Notes: generated by a model not told the origin, from the sequence alone. 64,000 nt of DNA from Leucosporidium creatinivorum (GCA_001600635.1 BCKL01000035.1:178004-242003); one strand, 5' to 3'. Positions 1-14,389 are shown, counted from the first letter of the stretch. Program-made: numbers and translations.

Positions 1-505
1 CGGCTTAGGGAGTTGGTGCTCGAGGTTCGCCCAGCAACGAGTCCGCCGACCGAGCAGCGAGATGCAATCGAGCAGGAGTGCGCGGCGAGAGGTATCGAGT
101 GCGTCTGGAAGATGGGGTGATGTATGTGCTATCTACACGACGGAACCTGAGCCCAGCTGACCCTTCGCTCCGCAGAGCGTCGTGCTCGTGGGAGGCCGTG
201 CACCTCGGCGCTTGTTGCGGGGAGTCGCTGAGGCACGGAGCTGCGGAGGCCGGGCCAGTAGCTTGTTGGAAGTGATGAATTTTCTGCTCTGTATCTTTCG
301 GAGCGCTGGGAGAGCCGCGAAGAAACTTTCCGGCAGATCGGCGCTCCTTCGCAGCTCGCGAAAGGCTTCGCTCTACGCTCGCTCGCACGCGCATTCGTAC
401 TCAGGATCTGTATGTTGTACAACGGACAATCCGAAAACGACTGCCTCCTCCTCTCCCGCCACTTGTATCGATATGTCGCCCGAGCTGGACGGAGGTGCGA
501 CCCGC
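1..505. other. Region downstream of NFS1, no gene seen
   Basis: Short overlapping open frames occur on both strands, but none has conserved motifs or a plausible exon chain. It probably holds the 3' untranslated region of the NFS1 gene, which is transcribed leftwards into it. A gene entering from the left edge cannot be excluded. Confidence 0.5.
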
Positions 506-2806
<2,301 letters not shown>

Positions 2807-3354
2807 GGTGAGTCGAGAGTTGGAGTCGAGTGAACGGTCGGAAGCTAAGAGAGCGACGGCGAAAAGCGCGGGACGTGATCTCTTAGTAAGGAAGCTGCTC
2901 CCCATCGCGGAGCCGTAGAGATGTAAGAGGCTCAGTAGATATCTATGAAGCTACTAGAAACCTTGCCAGCTACCTGTCGCTGTTCGAATCGCCCAGTCAC
3001 CGCTGCAGGCCCTCCGCCGGCGCCGAGGACTGTCGAGAGCGCATACACCCTTCTGAGGCTTCAGGACGCCTATCGCAGGTGCACTGATGTAATGAGACAC
3101 CAGTTAAGCTACAGGGAGAGATCCGAAGCAGCCGACGTCGAAAACCGAGGCTTTCGCCATCGCCGAAGGAGCGAGCGAGAGATCTGCTCTCGCCTCGTCA
3201 AATAGGCACAAATGGTATTCTACTGCACAAAAATGGCTGATACGTCCTTCGTTCGTCTACTGCTCGGTTCCACGCCACCCGACCGCTCCACTCGCCTTCC
3301 TCGATGCTCCTCGACGACAACTCAGGCTCTACCCACTCGCTCAACGCGTCTCCC
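2807..3354. other. Intergenic: NFS1 promoter side and 3' end of the factor gene
   Basis: This lies between two leftward genes, so it should hold the NFS1 promoter and leader plus the 3' end region of the neighbouring transcription factor gene. I see no conserved coding stretch, RNA gene or clear TATA box. Confidence 0.4.
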
Positions 3355-6300
3355 TCAGACCCAGTCCCCACCAATCATCGAGCTAAAATCCCACTCCAAC
3401 GCCTGCGGTGTTGCTCCCTCGACTCCCGGCATCGGTAGTGGCGTCGCCCCCGGCCCATTGACCGAGAAGTTGGCCAAGAACGCCGATGCAGCGGTATTTT
3501 CCTCATTGAAAACGTTGCCATCCATCGAGCTCATCATCCCCAATCCGAGCATCGAGTTGAGCTCGGTCGAGGAACCTCCGTAAGCGGGATGATGGAGGGT
3601 TGGGTCGAAGGCGGGAGAAGGGGCGGCGCCGAGGAAGGAGTGGGGGTGGTGGTTATGGTCGCTTAGGTTGGTGGTGGTGAAGGAGGCGGAGGGGAAAGTG
3701 TCGTAGTGGTGTGGCGCGAGGGAGAGGAGGGAGGAGATGGCGCCGTCGAGGGCGAACCGCTCGGCTGGCAAAGCATTCATCTCCGAGTCTCCGCCGTCGG
3801 GTGCGGGCGAGGAAGGTCGAGTGTTGGCGGGAGGTTGAACGACGCTGGCAATCTTGAGGAAGATGGATGCGACTGCTGAAGGTGTGGCGTTGTGCGAGGT
3901 CTGAGTGGCGCCTCGGGGGAGGAGGAGGGCGTCGATGACTTGCACGGCTTGAAGCGAGACTTGACGAACGACAGTCGAGGCGTCTCCTTGTGCTCCTCGA
4001 GCGTAGAATGACCGCGCCGCCGAGATGAGCCTCCTGAGTGCTTCGGTGGCAGGTGTCGGTCCCTTTCGTTCGTCGCGGAGTAGGGTGACTGAGAATGAGA
4101 GGTGTAGGCCGAGTCAGTGGATGAGCGGGTTTAAGAGCAGAAAAGAGGGAACTCACCATAGACGACAAAGATGGCTGAGAGACCGTACGCGAAGCAGAAC
4201 CAGACCTACCGAGGAGCGAGAGGTCAGCGCCGAAGTCGGACGCGAGGGCGAGCCGAAAGAGACGGAGCACTCACATGCTCGACGTTGCCGTCGTCGACTC
4301 GAAGCTCCTCCAGACCCAGGCAGATCGCGGAAGCGGCGGCCATGGCATCCTCTGTCGATGTAGCGTACTCGGGCTCGGTCCATCCTCGCATGAAGAAGGG
4401 TCGGTGAAGGCGAACGATGCGATTGAGCTGTGGCAGCAGCATGAGGGTGCGGTGGTAGACTCGACGGTGATTGCTGGAGTTTCCTACCGCACGCTGGCAG
4501 TGGTGCAAGCTTTCGCGCATCTTGGCGCCGATGTCGAGCACGAGTGAGTAGTCGATGTCGCCGTTGGGGTCGGCCGAGTACTGGATGGCCGTTTGCACTG
4601 CGATCTTGCACTTCATCTGAGGGAGACGAGGTTCAGCTTCACATCCTGATGAGAGGAGAACCTGACCCACGATGCAGAAGGCGGCGTCCGAGAGATACTC
4701 GGGAGGTCGCTCCTTGACGATCAAGTCCAAGCCGAGGTCGGCGTCATCCACCTGCGAGCGAGCCATGTCAGCAAGCCGCTACAGAAGATCATGTCGCTTC
4801 CGCCTCATCATCTAGTAGCACTCACGTTGAGCGGCATTTCGGTGTCGACTGTTGAGAACGAACGGAGGTCAGCGAGAGGAACGCCGAGTGGGCTGCGAAC
4901 GAGAGGCTCGGCGGAAGAGGCGCTACACTCACAGCTTCCCATCGCAATCTGACCCATACCCGGCCGCATACAGAAGAGGTAGTCCATACTCGCGCAGAAC
5001 CACCAGATCCGCTTTCCAATCTCCCTCTTCAGCGCGCAAGGCTTCGATGGCCACGCCGGGTCGTCGGTAACGGCGGGCATGATATTCGGATCGGATCCTA
5101 GGCGATGTAGCCCAAGTAGCTGCGAGATACGGCTGGCCGCTCCCAGGTAGATGAAGAAGGAGGGAGTTTCCAATCCGAGGTAGATGCCGTGCGGAGGGGT
5201 ACGGTTGTAGGCGACCTTGAGGAGGAGAGCTTGCGCTGCTCGAGCTTGAGGTTTCTCGGCCCATTGCGATGCGAGAAGAGCGGACTCGAACGTCTGTAGC
5301 CACGTTTCGGGCAAGGCCTTGAGCTCGGCGACCGAGACGTGGGAGGCGACCTTGCCAGCCTCGATGGGACCGATGGTAGACGCGCCCCAGATGAGGACCT
5401 GTAAGAAAAGCCAGAGGTAGAAGAAGAGTGAGGGATGAGCGTCGACGACGGTCAGCATTGCTTCGTTTCGAAGCGCCGAGGAGCTGGCGGCTCACCATGT
5501 GGAGGATGGCAAGCCAGGCGGGGTCGATACGAGAGGTGTCGTTCTTGCGCACACATTCGATGAGCTCGTGGACCTCTGCTTGGAAAGTCTGGCGATGTAG
5601 GACCTGCGAGCGAATCAAGATCAGCGAGAGCTACGGGAGAGCTCGACTTGCACTCACGACGTAGATATAGCCGATGTCTCCGGTCCAGAAGTGGTCGCAC
5701 AGGCAGTGGATAATGTCTGGATGAGGAAGCTGCTCGAGCAGGTCCGGCGAAGTCTGCTGCGAAGCTCCGAGCTGAATCGTCGTAAAGGCGCCGGGCTGAA
5801 CGGCGGATGGGCTCTCGACGGCGGCGGGAGAGCGATGAGGGTCGCTGTCGGGCGAGGGTACAGCTGCAGGTCCCATGAGCTGGCCCAACCTCGTCTGCAC
5901 GGGAAGCGCGAGGCTTTCCAGCGCTTGTGCAGCATCTTCGGTTTCTGCTTCGACGACCTTCTTGTCCGGCGGTGTTGGTAAAGCAGCGGGAGGAGGAGCG
6001 AATGGTGTGAATGGTACTTGCGCCGGTGGTGGAAGAGCCCTGTAGGCGATGGGCGCGGGGGAAGGGAGTGGAGGAAGTTGTGGCGCGGGGGCGGGGGTAT
6101 CCTTTTCCTCGCGGAGCTTGACCATCTCGCGTTCGAGCTGCAACAAAGTACCGTCAGCAATTATACAGAGGTTCTGGACCCTCGCTGCCCTTACATCTGC
6201 CATCCGGCGCTTCAGCTTGCCGAATTCGACGGTAATGTCGTTGGGCAGTGGCCCCGCCAAAGGAGGAGGGTCCCAAGCTGTAAGCGAGCAAGCGTCAGCG

Positions 6301-6747
6301 GGAGCATACAGTGAGAGTGCTAGTCTGTAGCGTACTGCATTTGTCTCCCTCGTTACGCTCTGTGAAACCCGAAAGAAGCCGTTAGCGATATCCGCCAGCG
6401 ACGCCGACTGACTGCAGCTCTGCAGGCTGTTGGACGTACTCTCACATTGGTCACAGGCTCCCAGCGTTTCGATACATCTGTAGCGAGAGGCAGCAGACGA
6501 AGCGGGGTCAGCAAACGCCGCTCAGAGGGTCGAAGCAGCGCGCGACCGAAGCGAGCTCACTTCGTCTTGCGGCGCTGGCAGGGCTGGCAGGACACCTGTG
6601 TAGAGCATCCTATGAGTACCACAATATGCTACACGGTCCCGCTGCCTCGGCGAAGCTCACCTTGGGTCGCGCCTTTCGCTTTTTGCGCTTTGATGGCGGC
6701 TCGCCGTCCTCGTGATGCTGCTCGTTGGTAGGTGAAAGGCTGTCCAT
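3355..6747 (-). CDS. Zn2Cys6 transcription factor with fungal-specific regulatory domain
   Basis: A nuclear DNA-binding regulator of the Gal4-type binuclear zinc cluster class. It starts MDSLSPTNEQ and then has a basic stretch (KRKKRKARPK). Next come the six cysteines in the order C-x2-C-x6-C-x6-C-x2-C-x8-C, read across small exons near 6595-6345, so two introns interrupt the cluster itself. A linker and a short coiled-coil-like heptad run (LKRRMAD, then LEREMVKLREEK) follow, then a Pro-rich spacer. The regulatory domain starts near HPDIIHCLCDHFW and includes LHRQTFQAEVHEL and KREIGKRIWWFCASMDYLF, typical of the fungal_trans family. The C-terminus is Ser/Asn/Pro-rich and ends GGDWV. Targets cannot be read from the sequence. 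Most exon junctions inside 3950-4850 were not checked one by one. Confidence 0.88.
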
Positions 6748-7114
6748 GATGAGACCAGACGCGCTATTCCTGTAGCTGAGCTGATGAGAAGCAGATCCAG
6801 CGGACAAAGGTCGACGAGACGAGCGCGACGAGATGAGCGAAGGCGGAGGAGGGGGAAAGTCGTGGAGGCCCTGTGCCCCCCCCCGGGGTGCCGGGGCGAA
6901 ATGCGAGGGAAATTCGAAGCATCTGCTCGCGATGCAGTACAGCTAGCAGATCAGGGTCTAATACAGCCGAGCATGTACGTGATGTCGGCAACTCGCTCGG
7001 TTGCAGGCAGAAAAGAGGGGAAAAAAGAACAATGGCGAGGGGAAGGAGGGGGGTATATATGCGACGTGACGAAGAAACGAATTGGTGGTACAGATCAAGA
7101 GGTCGTAGAGCGTA
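6748..7114 (-). promoter_or_regulatory. Probable promoter region of the Zn2Cys6 factor gene
   Basis: This 367-nt gap separates the 3' end of gamma-tubulin from the start of the factor gene, both transcribed leftwards. It contains a TATATAT element at 7054-7060 next to a long purine tract (about 7008-7053), and a C9G4 run near 6885-6898. The TATA-like site is about 300 nt from the factor's ATG. Its use as a promoter is inference. Confidence 0.35.
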
Positions 7115-9195
7115 TTACTCGTCGCCTTGCCTCGGCCGCTCGCGCATGCCTTCCGATTTGGGCGCGCCGTAATCCTGCTCGGCGAACGGTCAGCTTTACT
7201 GACAGAACCAGTGAGGCTAGGAAGAATAGCTCACGATGTAATCTGCCTTCTCGCAAGCTTGGTACTCCTCGATGAGCTCCATGGCGACCTCCCTACGAGG
7301 CGAGAAGCCGAAGCAAGGTCAGCTCGTGTCGGCCGAGATCGACTCAGTCAACCCACCTAGCACTATCGAACTCCTCCAGACCGTTCTCAAACATCGGCTC
7401 CTTCTTGTACTGATCGAGGAAAGCGTTACGACTTCGGAAGCGGTCGTACTGCTGGACGGTGCGCTTGAACATCTGCGAAGTGGAAGCCGAGAGGTCAGCG
7501 AAGGGCTCTGTCGGTCGCTGAGTGGGGGCGCACCGAAGCAATACTGGTGTGGTTAGCGAGCATGAGACCCGACACGCGATGCGAGGTCTTGACGTAGGGC
7601 GACTGCTTCGTGAGGGCGACTTGAATCGACGCGGGTCCCCAAGGGATGAAGTTGGCGAGATTACGCTCTCGGATACGGAGCAGCGACTTGTGGACCTATA
7701 ACGCCGAGCACAGAGGCGGTCAGCAGGATTGAGCGAGCCCGAGTTCGGCGCCGAAGCTCACGTCGGTTGGGTCGACGTCGCCCTGGATGATGTTGAGGAT
7801 GGAGATGTAGCAGGCGGCGCGGTTGGGGATGGAAGGGCTTGACACCATGCGGTTCTTGGGCTGTAGTAGTCGGCGCATCACGTCGAGAACGGTCGTCTTG
7901 CGAACAGCCTTGGCCTGCGAGAGGGATTCGAGGTCAGCTTGGCTTCGGGGGAAGGAAGCTGCACCGTCTACGCACCTGCTCAATCTTGTCGCTGGTGAAT
8001 GGTGTGTAAGAGGTCATGAGGAAGTGGCAGCGCGGTGTTGGGATGAGCGAGGCGATCATGCCGACGAGGTCGTTGTTCATGTAGCCTGGGTATCGTAGGG
8101 TTTGAGTCGAGGCTGACATGACGGTGGATACCTATGAGTCGAAAGTGAGTCAGTCCGAGCTCCATTCAAACACTGCGCTGCGCTCACGAGTTGATTCGTC
8201 TGAGCGAAGCTCGCCTCCTGGACGTGCAGACGGTCCTGGCAGATCTTGCTCAACGCAGCATTGTCGAGGACGATGACCGAGTCGGCGTGGTTGGTGAGTC
8301 GCTTCATCGAGAGGAGCGAGTTGTAAGGCTGCACGACGACGTCTCCGCTGTCGGCGTCGGGGAAGACTGAGTAGGTCTGGATGAGCTTCTTGGGGTAGCG
8401 GTCGTTCATGCGCTCGAGAAGGTAAGACCCGAGTCCTGATCCAGTTCCTCCCGCGATGGAGTGAAGTAGCATGAAGCCCTGTAGCGAACCGAGAGCGTCA
8501 GCAGCGTCGGCGAGGAGCGAACGGAGCGGAAGAGCGCACCTCGAGACTATCACTACCTTCTGCCTCGCGATCAATCATTTCCATAACCTCCTCGTACACC
8601 CTCTCTCCAGCAGCGTACCCTTTAGCCCACTGTAGGAAGGCTCTCGTTAGCTCGCCGTTCCCGCTGAGCGCTCCACCTCTTCACGCACGTTGTTACCGGC
8701 TCCTCCGCCCTCTGGGTCGTAGAAGAAGTTCTCCGGATTGTAAAGATTCTTGTAGGCGCCGGATTTGATGGTGTCGATGACCTGCAGCAGCCCGGAAAAC
8801 ACGCGACGGAGGGGACGCGACGGTCAGCTCCCTGTGAGGATCCTGTAGCTCGTTGGAACGCACCCTCGGCTCCAGATCAATCATGACAGCTCGTGGGATG
8901 TAGTGCTCGTCGTCGGCCTGGTAGAAGAAGACGTCTTTCCGGTCGGTGCCGTCTGTCGCCCAATCTTCGAGCACTCCGTCCTTGGAGATGCCATGCTCAG
9001 CGCACAGTTGCGCCCAGAACTCGGAGCCAACTGTAATAGAGTAGACTTTGAGCGCGGCCTTGCTTTCAGAGAGCGTTCCGACTCACTCTGGTTGCCTGCT
9101 TGTCCAGCGGAGACGGTGACTGTGAGAGCAAGCTGTAAGAGACTATGCGGGATCTGCAGGTAGCTCTAGCGATACTCACGGATCTCACGAGGCAT
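7115..9195 (-). CDS. TUB4: Gamma-tubulin
   Basis: Gamma-tubulin nucleates microtubules at the spindle pole body as part of the gamma-tubulin complex. The protein starts [22 protein letters not shown], split over three small exons at 9195-9030, and goes on with [36 protein letters not shown], the gamma-specific N-terminal block (shown here only as landmarks: [21 protein letters not shown]). The tubulin GTP-binding signature is present as [35 protein letters not shown] and the end region [17 protein letters not shown] are family landmarks near the C-terminus. The last short exon encodes an Arg/Glu-rich tail ending RPRQGDE with stop at 7115-7117. Length is close to the family norm (about 450-460 residues). 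Confidence 0.95.
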
Positions 9196-9807
9196 CCTGT
9201 ACGCTTTTAGAGGTGCTGTCGAGCAGAGCGAAGTGAAGAGACGGAGGAGAAGCGTGACTGAGAGCAGGGCGCGTCGAAGTCGACGAGTCGGAGAGCGCCG
9301 AGGTCGGCCAATTGGGGTGTAGGCGAGTACAGCAGCAAGGTCGTCTGTCGGACATCAGCCTCATCTCGACCTACTTTTGATCTAGCACAAAAGTGACCAT
9401 CTAACTTCGCTCCTTCCTTCGCCGAAGGTCGTCCAGAGACTGACGAGCTGCAGGTTAGTTCCTCGTGAAGGGGGAAGCAGGTCTTTTACGGGCAGCTCTT
9501 CTACCACGCTGAACCGGCGCGTCTTGTTAGCGAGCAACCCGCGAGAAAGGCTCGCAGGGCTGCTCGGCGATGGCTTGTGGAACCCGTAGTTCGCTCCGAA
9601 CACGTCGCTGTGATCACAGGACGTACTTTCAAGTCTACTGTAGCGTCTAGTGCTCGAGCGTCTGCTCATTGTGTTGTTACAGCCTCCCGTCTGCTCGCGG
9701 TCCGGCAGCACTCCCTGCGGCGCGTCTCGCTCCTCGGCTCTTCTTCTTGTTCGACAGAAGACACAAGCTCTTTCTTCTTTACATCGTCATCTCTTTGCGC
9801 TACCGGG
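9196..9807. other. Divergent intergenic region
   Basis: This separates gamma-tubulin (leftward) from the disordered-protein gene (rightward) and so probably carries both promoters. Open frames here are short and show no recognisable motif. No clear TATA box was seen. Confidence 0.4.
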
Positions 9808-11453
9808 ATGGCCATGTCACCACCTCCCTCGCCTCGTCCTCGCCCAGCCCAGCTCCCCTCGGCGCAAGCTTCCTCTCCTTCGTCCTCCTTCAATCGCCTC
9901 TCCCTCAACCAACAAGTCATCCCAGATCAATTTATTCCCGCTGCTCGTAGGCCAGGAGGAAGGTCCTACCCGCGTATTGGAGATCGGCCCTCGCGCTTGC
10001 AGCCTGACAGCGAGGTCGAGGGCGAGAAGAGGTGGCAGCGTAACCGAGCTCATGACCGCCTCTATGGGAGAACATTCGACACCGAGGCGAGGAGCATGAC
10101 CGACTCTGCACCCAGGAAAGACAAGTCAGTACGAGCTAGACCGAGCTCGGCGATGATTTCAGCTGACAGTTTCGTGCCAGTGATCCCTACGTACAAGATC
10201 AAGAGACAATCCGCAACACAAGGCGACAGATGGATCAGCGCAGGAAGTCATTCAACAGCAAACCTCGGCTTGCGCGCGCTCTTTCCTACCTAGATCCGGA
10301 TCCGAGGCCTTACGGACCTTCGCCGGAGTGAGTGGCTTCCCGTCATCTCTCCTTCGCTCACAGGCTCTTCATTCTTGCTGATATCACATCGTCTTCTCGC
10401 AGGTCGTACAGCCCTACCGGCCAGCTCACTCCACGTCAAGGGAGCCCTGCGAGCGAGAACCATCGGCGCCAGCAAGTCCAGGTTACTACCTCCACCAAAC
10501 CGCGAGATCGAGACCGGCTGGCTCAAGTTTTTGCTCGGCTTAAGGAGAGTAGGAAGCGTCCGGAGCCGATGGGTGGAGCCGAGAGCTACCGCTTCCCTCC
10601 TATCCGAACCTCGGCGCACCCTTACCGTAGCGAGGAGGGGACGAGGACCAACTCGACACCCTCTCAGCTTCGACCCATCTTTCAAAAGTCTATACCGCGT
10701 GCTGTAGCTGTGACTACGTCGCAGCACAGCGAGCGCCAGACGTCCGGCTGGCGCGGCACCGAATCACCCTCCTCGCCGACTCAATTCTCCTTCGCCAGTC
10801 GACCTTCTGCTCGCCAGCTGCTACCCACTCGAATGCACTCCTTGGACTCTTACTCCTTGCCAGAGCCTCAACAATCTCCCTACTCATCCTGGTCCCACTC
10901 TAGCTTCCCCGAGCCAGCTCGGTCATCCCCTCTTCCCTTCTCCGCCGGTCAAGGAGCTCAGAGTCCTCACCGGACGCACTCCTTCCCAGTCCGTACGACC
11001 CTCGGCATACATCAAACTCGGATGGAGCTGTTGAGGAAGCCTTCAGTCGGAGGAGGCGCGACAGGAAAGCAGCTCGGGGTTGAGGAGGATCGCCGAAAGC
11101 CGCCAATCCGCGCTATACAGGTGCCCAGCATCCTTCTTCCTAAAGGGCGGCGAGTAGAATATGTATCAGCACTATCCTCGGCAGCTGACCGTTCCCTGCG
11201 CCTGCAGAACCTCGTGAGAGCGCCGCAAGGAGGTGAGAACTCAGCGCCGAGGGGGAGGATCCCGACCTGTAGGGGAGGCAGGCGTCAGCTGGGAGCTATA
11301 GCGGAGGTAATCCTCTGTAATTCACTGAACTCCGCCCTCTGGCGATGTCTGCCACGCTGTTCAGAAGGTGGGAGAAACGCTCAACCGTTGCGAGCTCCAG
11401 CGCCGAGCGCGACCAGGGAGAAGCACAGCAAGATGGAGGGACGCTCACTGTGA
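9808..11453 (+). CDS. Unidentified disordered Ser/Pro/Arg-rich protein; 3' part duplicated elsewhere
   Basis: I do not recognise this protein. Three exons join in frame. The first runs from 9808 to about 10112, followed by an intron with GTCAGT donor and GCTGAC branch motif. A short exon follows at about 10182-10331 (containing YLDPDPRPYGPSPE), then a long exon from about 10403. The product is Pro/Ser/Arg-rich, low in hydrophobic residues and probably disordered. From position 10586 onward it is nearly identical to the gene at 43823-44431. One extra base near 11139-11145, relative to that copy, removes the equivalent stop, so this frame runs on to 11453. The true end is therefore uncertain: either a late frameshift or a spliced tail. 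The first two exons have no counterpart in the other copy. Confidence 0.5.
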
Positions 11454-11632
11454 CTGTGCGAGGGAGCGTCGCTTTCTGACCTCAATATCATTGCGGCGAG
11501 CCTGAATGAAGAGCTACAGCGACACCCCTCTTCCCGCTCCGACCCTCGACTCGAGACTGACCGAGCGTCTGTTGTCTTCCTGCCACATCTTTCAGCTTCT
11601 CGCTTCGACCTCTCCGCTACAGCTCTCGGAGG

Positions 11633-12272
11633 ATGGAAGTACACACTACCACCAATAGCTCAGTACAGCCCGCCGAAGCTCCCTCCGCCGCCCTCGCCCA
11701 AGCCGAGCAAGCTGCTCCCGTCTCGTCAGCTCTCAGGTGCCCTCCCCTCCCGCTCGATGTCGTCTACCACATCCTAAACCTCTCCTTCCGCTTCGGTCGC
11801 CCCGAAACCGCCTTGCTGAGGTCCCCCCTCGTCGCGGCAGTGCTTGCCGAATGCCATGGAGTCGAGTACATGTCCTTTTCAAGCAGTCTATCTCTTAGAG
11901 TGGATCGCTCTCACTGTCCCGGCGCTCAACAGTGAGTTCAGAGGACGAGCGAGCGCTGGGATTCGAGGCTTTTCCACTGCCAGCGCCGAGCCGAGCCGAG
12001 ACTGAGTGACTGTACTTCCTCGCAGACCTCAAGCACCTCGAGCTGCACAACCGCACGAACTTCTGGATCCGTTGCCTCAATCTCCCACCCCCTTCCGGAC
12101 GCAGCGGCACTCTGATGTATGCCTCCGATCTTCCGCCGACGGAGCTCGTTGACTTCTGTACGAGCAGCGGCATCGCGCTAGTTGACAAGCGAGGGAGAGT
12201 GAGTGTCGCTCGGAAAGACTGCTCCTCTTCTGTGAGGCGCCGTCGTTGACCTTTACATGCTCGCAGGACTAG
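11633..12272 (+). pseudogene. F-box-like gene copy A, internally deleted and frameshifted
   Basis: The first ~45 codons (MEVHTTTNSSVQP... CPPLPLDVVYHIL) match the F-box genes at 29770 (minus) and 44907 (plus). Homology then breaks, and about 270 nt present in the other copies are missing near 11785-11840. Homology resumes at LAECHGV. A one-base shift near 11872-11880 puts the original frame out, giving a stop at 11933-11935. The downstream intron (11932-12025), a second exon with LKHLEL and GIALVDKRGR, and a last mini-exon giving Asp-stop at 12267-12272 are still recognisable by comparison with the intact copy. It probably makes no full F-box protein; a short N-terminal peptide remains possible. 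Confidence 0.72.
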
Positions 12273-12390
12273 CGAGTCGCCGGACGGGCTTTGGCAACGC
12301 CGAGCCGGCTCGGAGAGCGTGTCTGCGACTTTGAGGGTTTAATCGAGAGCTGGATGAGTTCATATAAGGTAGGAATAGGGTCTAGCTCGA

Positions 12391-12464
12391 GGTTGGAACC
12401 TGCAGTACAGCAGTGCACTCGGCTCGGCGCCTCGAGAGCGACGCATGTGAGACGAACGCCGAGA
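12391..12464 (+). repeat. Conserved 3' flank element of F-box copy A
   Basis: A ~75-nt stretch contains GCAGTACAGCAGTGCACTCG followed by a CTCGAG-centred near-palindrome and GAACGCCGAGAA. The same arrangement lies downstream of F-box copy B (28322-28399, minus) and copy C (46311-46390, plus). It sits ~120 nt past the inferred stop. A 3'-end or transcript-structure role is inference. Confidence 0.7.
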
Positions 12465-12663
12465 ACGGGGAGCTGGCCCTCGCTGGTCTTTGTTAGACTG
12501 CAGAATGCAATTTAGTGTACAGCTAGAACATTTACTACACCCTGCTAAGTCACCCCTCGCTTCGAGCCCCTCTCGCGCTCGTTCAAGTCACCATCCTCAG
12601 CTCCCCTAGCTCGAGCTCTCCCTCTTCCTCCCACCTTGTCTCCTCCTCTCCTCAGCAGCAGCC

Positions 12664-14389
12664 ATGTCCGGTATCTCCTTCAAAATCGCCGCCCCTCCGC
12701 GTCCCTCCTCCGCTTCCACCTCTACAGCTCCCCCTTCCCGCCCTTCAAGCCGCAACACTCGCCCTCAACCAGTACAGGACGACTCCGACTCGGACGACGA
12801 TGGACTGGAGGCGAGGGCTAGGAGGAAGAGGGATGAGCTGGTTACCGGGTTCGGGAGGGAGGGGGTCACTACGTACGTCCCTGTCTGCTCTTCACTCTTC
12901 TCACTGCAGCGCAATGGGGGGAGCAAACACGCGCTGGGAGAGCTCCAAGCTGACTCGCTCTCCCGTCGTGTAACGACCTACAGCAAACACAAGGAAGTCA
13001 AAGCCGCTCCTCTAGTAATCCCCTCCCTACCGAATAAGGACTGGCGCGCAGCGGCTACCGAAGCGGGCGAGCGCCGTAACGCAGGGGGGGGGAGGAAGAA
13101 GCGCGAGATGTACATCCCTGACGCAGTGGGGGGGATGCGCGCTGTGGGTGTCAGTGCGGATGGGAGTCAGGGGGGAATGGGAACGAGGGATACAATCAAT
13201 AGTGAGCCTGTTAAGGGGGGACTGGCGATGGGCTTGGGGGGTGGGAAGAAGGAGAAGGGAGGAGAGGCGATGGAGGTGGATGTACCACTGCAGGAGGAGG
13301 AGCCCAAGGAGGAGCCGCAACAGCCCCGGCAACCCGAATCGGAGGAACAACGCGCCCTGCGCGAGCTAATGGCCGACCATTCCACCTCCGCCGAAGTCCT
13401 TCCCTCCGTCGACATCATCCACTCGGCCGCCGACGCTCGCGGCGCCCTAGGGGACGCAGTCGATTCCTCGGCCTCCTCCTTCCAGCGCGACCTCGCCTCG
13501 CGTCCCTCCGAATCGACCTTGGACGACTATTCCCGCGTGCCGGTAGGGGAGTTTGGAGCGGCGATGCTGAGGGGTATGGGATGGGTTCCGGGTCAGGCGG
13601 CCAGTAGGAGTGGTAGGAAAGGGCCGACGGAGGCGTTTGTGCCCAAGGCTAGGCCGGCAATGTTGGGCATTGGGGCGAAGGCGATGAGTGAGGTTATGGG
13701 GGAGGAGAAGGGGAAGGGTGGGGGTGGGGGAGGGAAGAGGGTTAGTAGGAGGGAGGAGTTGAAGTTTATGCCGTTGGTTAAGAGGGAGAGGGAGGGGAGT
13801 GCGAGTGCGAGTGCTGGGAGGGAGGTGAGTCGTGTTCTCTCTCTTTTCGGCGCGCGCTGATTTCGGCTCGCTGACCCTCTGCTTCTCTCTCTTCACTCTC
13901 CCACGAACGAACGAACACCCCGAACAGACTCCAACCCTCACCAACTCACCTCACCCCTCCTCCCGTGCCCCCTCAGGCATGTCCTCTCGCCTTCCCTCCG
14001 TATCCCCTCCTCCTCCCTCCCGCCCCGTCGCGTCGGAGAGCTATTCCTCCTCCACTCGCGACCGAGACGACCGGGATCGCAGGGAAGGGTCGTCCTATCG
14101 GTCGTCGTCGAGGAGGGAAGATGATGAGCGCCGAAGGGACGACCGAGGATCGTCCAGGAGGGAGGAGGAGCGGTCGTCGAGGCGGAGGGAGGATAGGGAT
14201 GAGAGGGAGGGGAGTGGGGGCTATAGGAGTAGTAGTAAGAGGGAGAGGGAGAGGAGCCCTGCGCGTGAGAGGGAGAGGGAGAGGGACAGCGGGAGCAGGA
14301 GGAGGAGTAGGAGTCCGGCGCCGAGAAGGAGGAGTAGGAGCCCGGCGAGGAGAAGGGAGGATGATAGGGAGAGGGAGAGGAGGAGGTAG
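12664..14389 (+). CDS. SPP2: Pre-mRNA-splicing factor Spp2/GPKOW-like, G-patch protein with RS tail
   Basis: Spp2 proteins bind and activate the DEAH helicase Prp2/DHX16 at the catalytic activation step of the spliceosome through a G-patch. The protein starts MSGISFKIAAPPRP, an N-terminal form typical of the family. It has a conserved block around PSLPNKDWRAAATEAGERR, and the G-patch core VPVGEFGAAMLRGMGWVPGQ encoded at about 13540-13600. An intron at about 12868-12985 and another at about 13825-13926 keep the frame. The last exon (to stop 14387-14389) encodes a tail rich in Arg-Ser, Arg-Asp and Arg-Glu dipeptides with several RSRSPA units, like an RS domain. That tail looks longer than in yeast Spp2. 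Nuclear location is inferred from the family. Confidence 0.86.

Larger units (their letters stand above)
10586..12464 (+). repeat. Segmental duplication, copy 1 (partner at 43849-46390)
   Basis: Sequence from 10586 matches 43849 onward with scattered substitutions and small indels. The match includes the end of the disordered-protein gene, the ~480-nt spacer, the F-box start and its promoter, and the 3' flank ending near 12464. Copy 1 is shorter because its F-box gene has internal deletions. Both copies lie on the plus strand. The left boundary is sharp: it begins inside the codons for YRFPPIRTSAHP. Confidence 0.85.

Noticed and set aside
2981-2990. TTCGAATC word resembling a tRNA T-loop
   Set aside because: The flanking bases do not form the T stem, and no A box, anticodon arm or acceptor stem can be placed around it.
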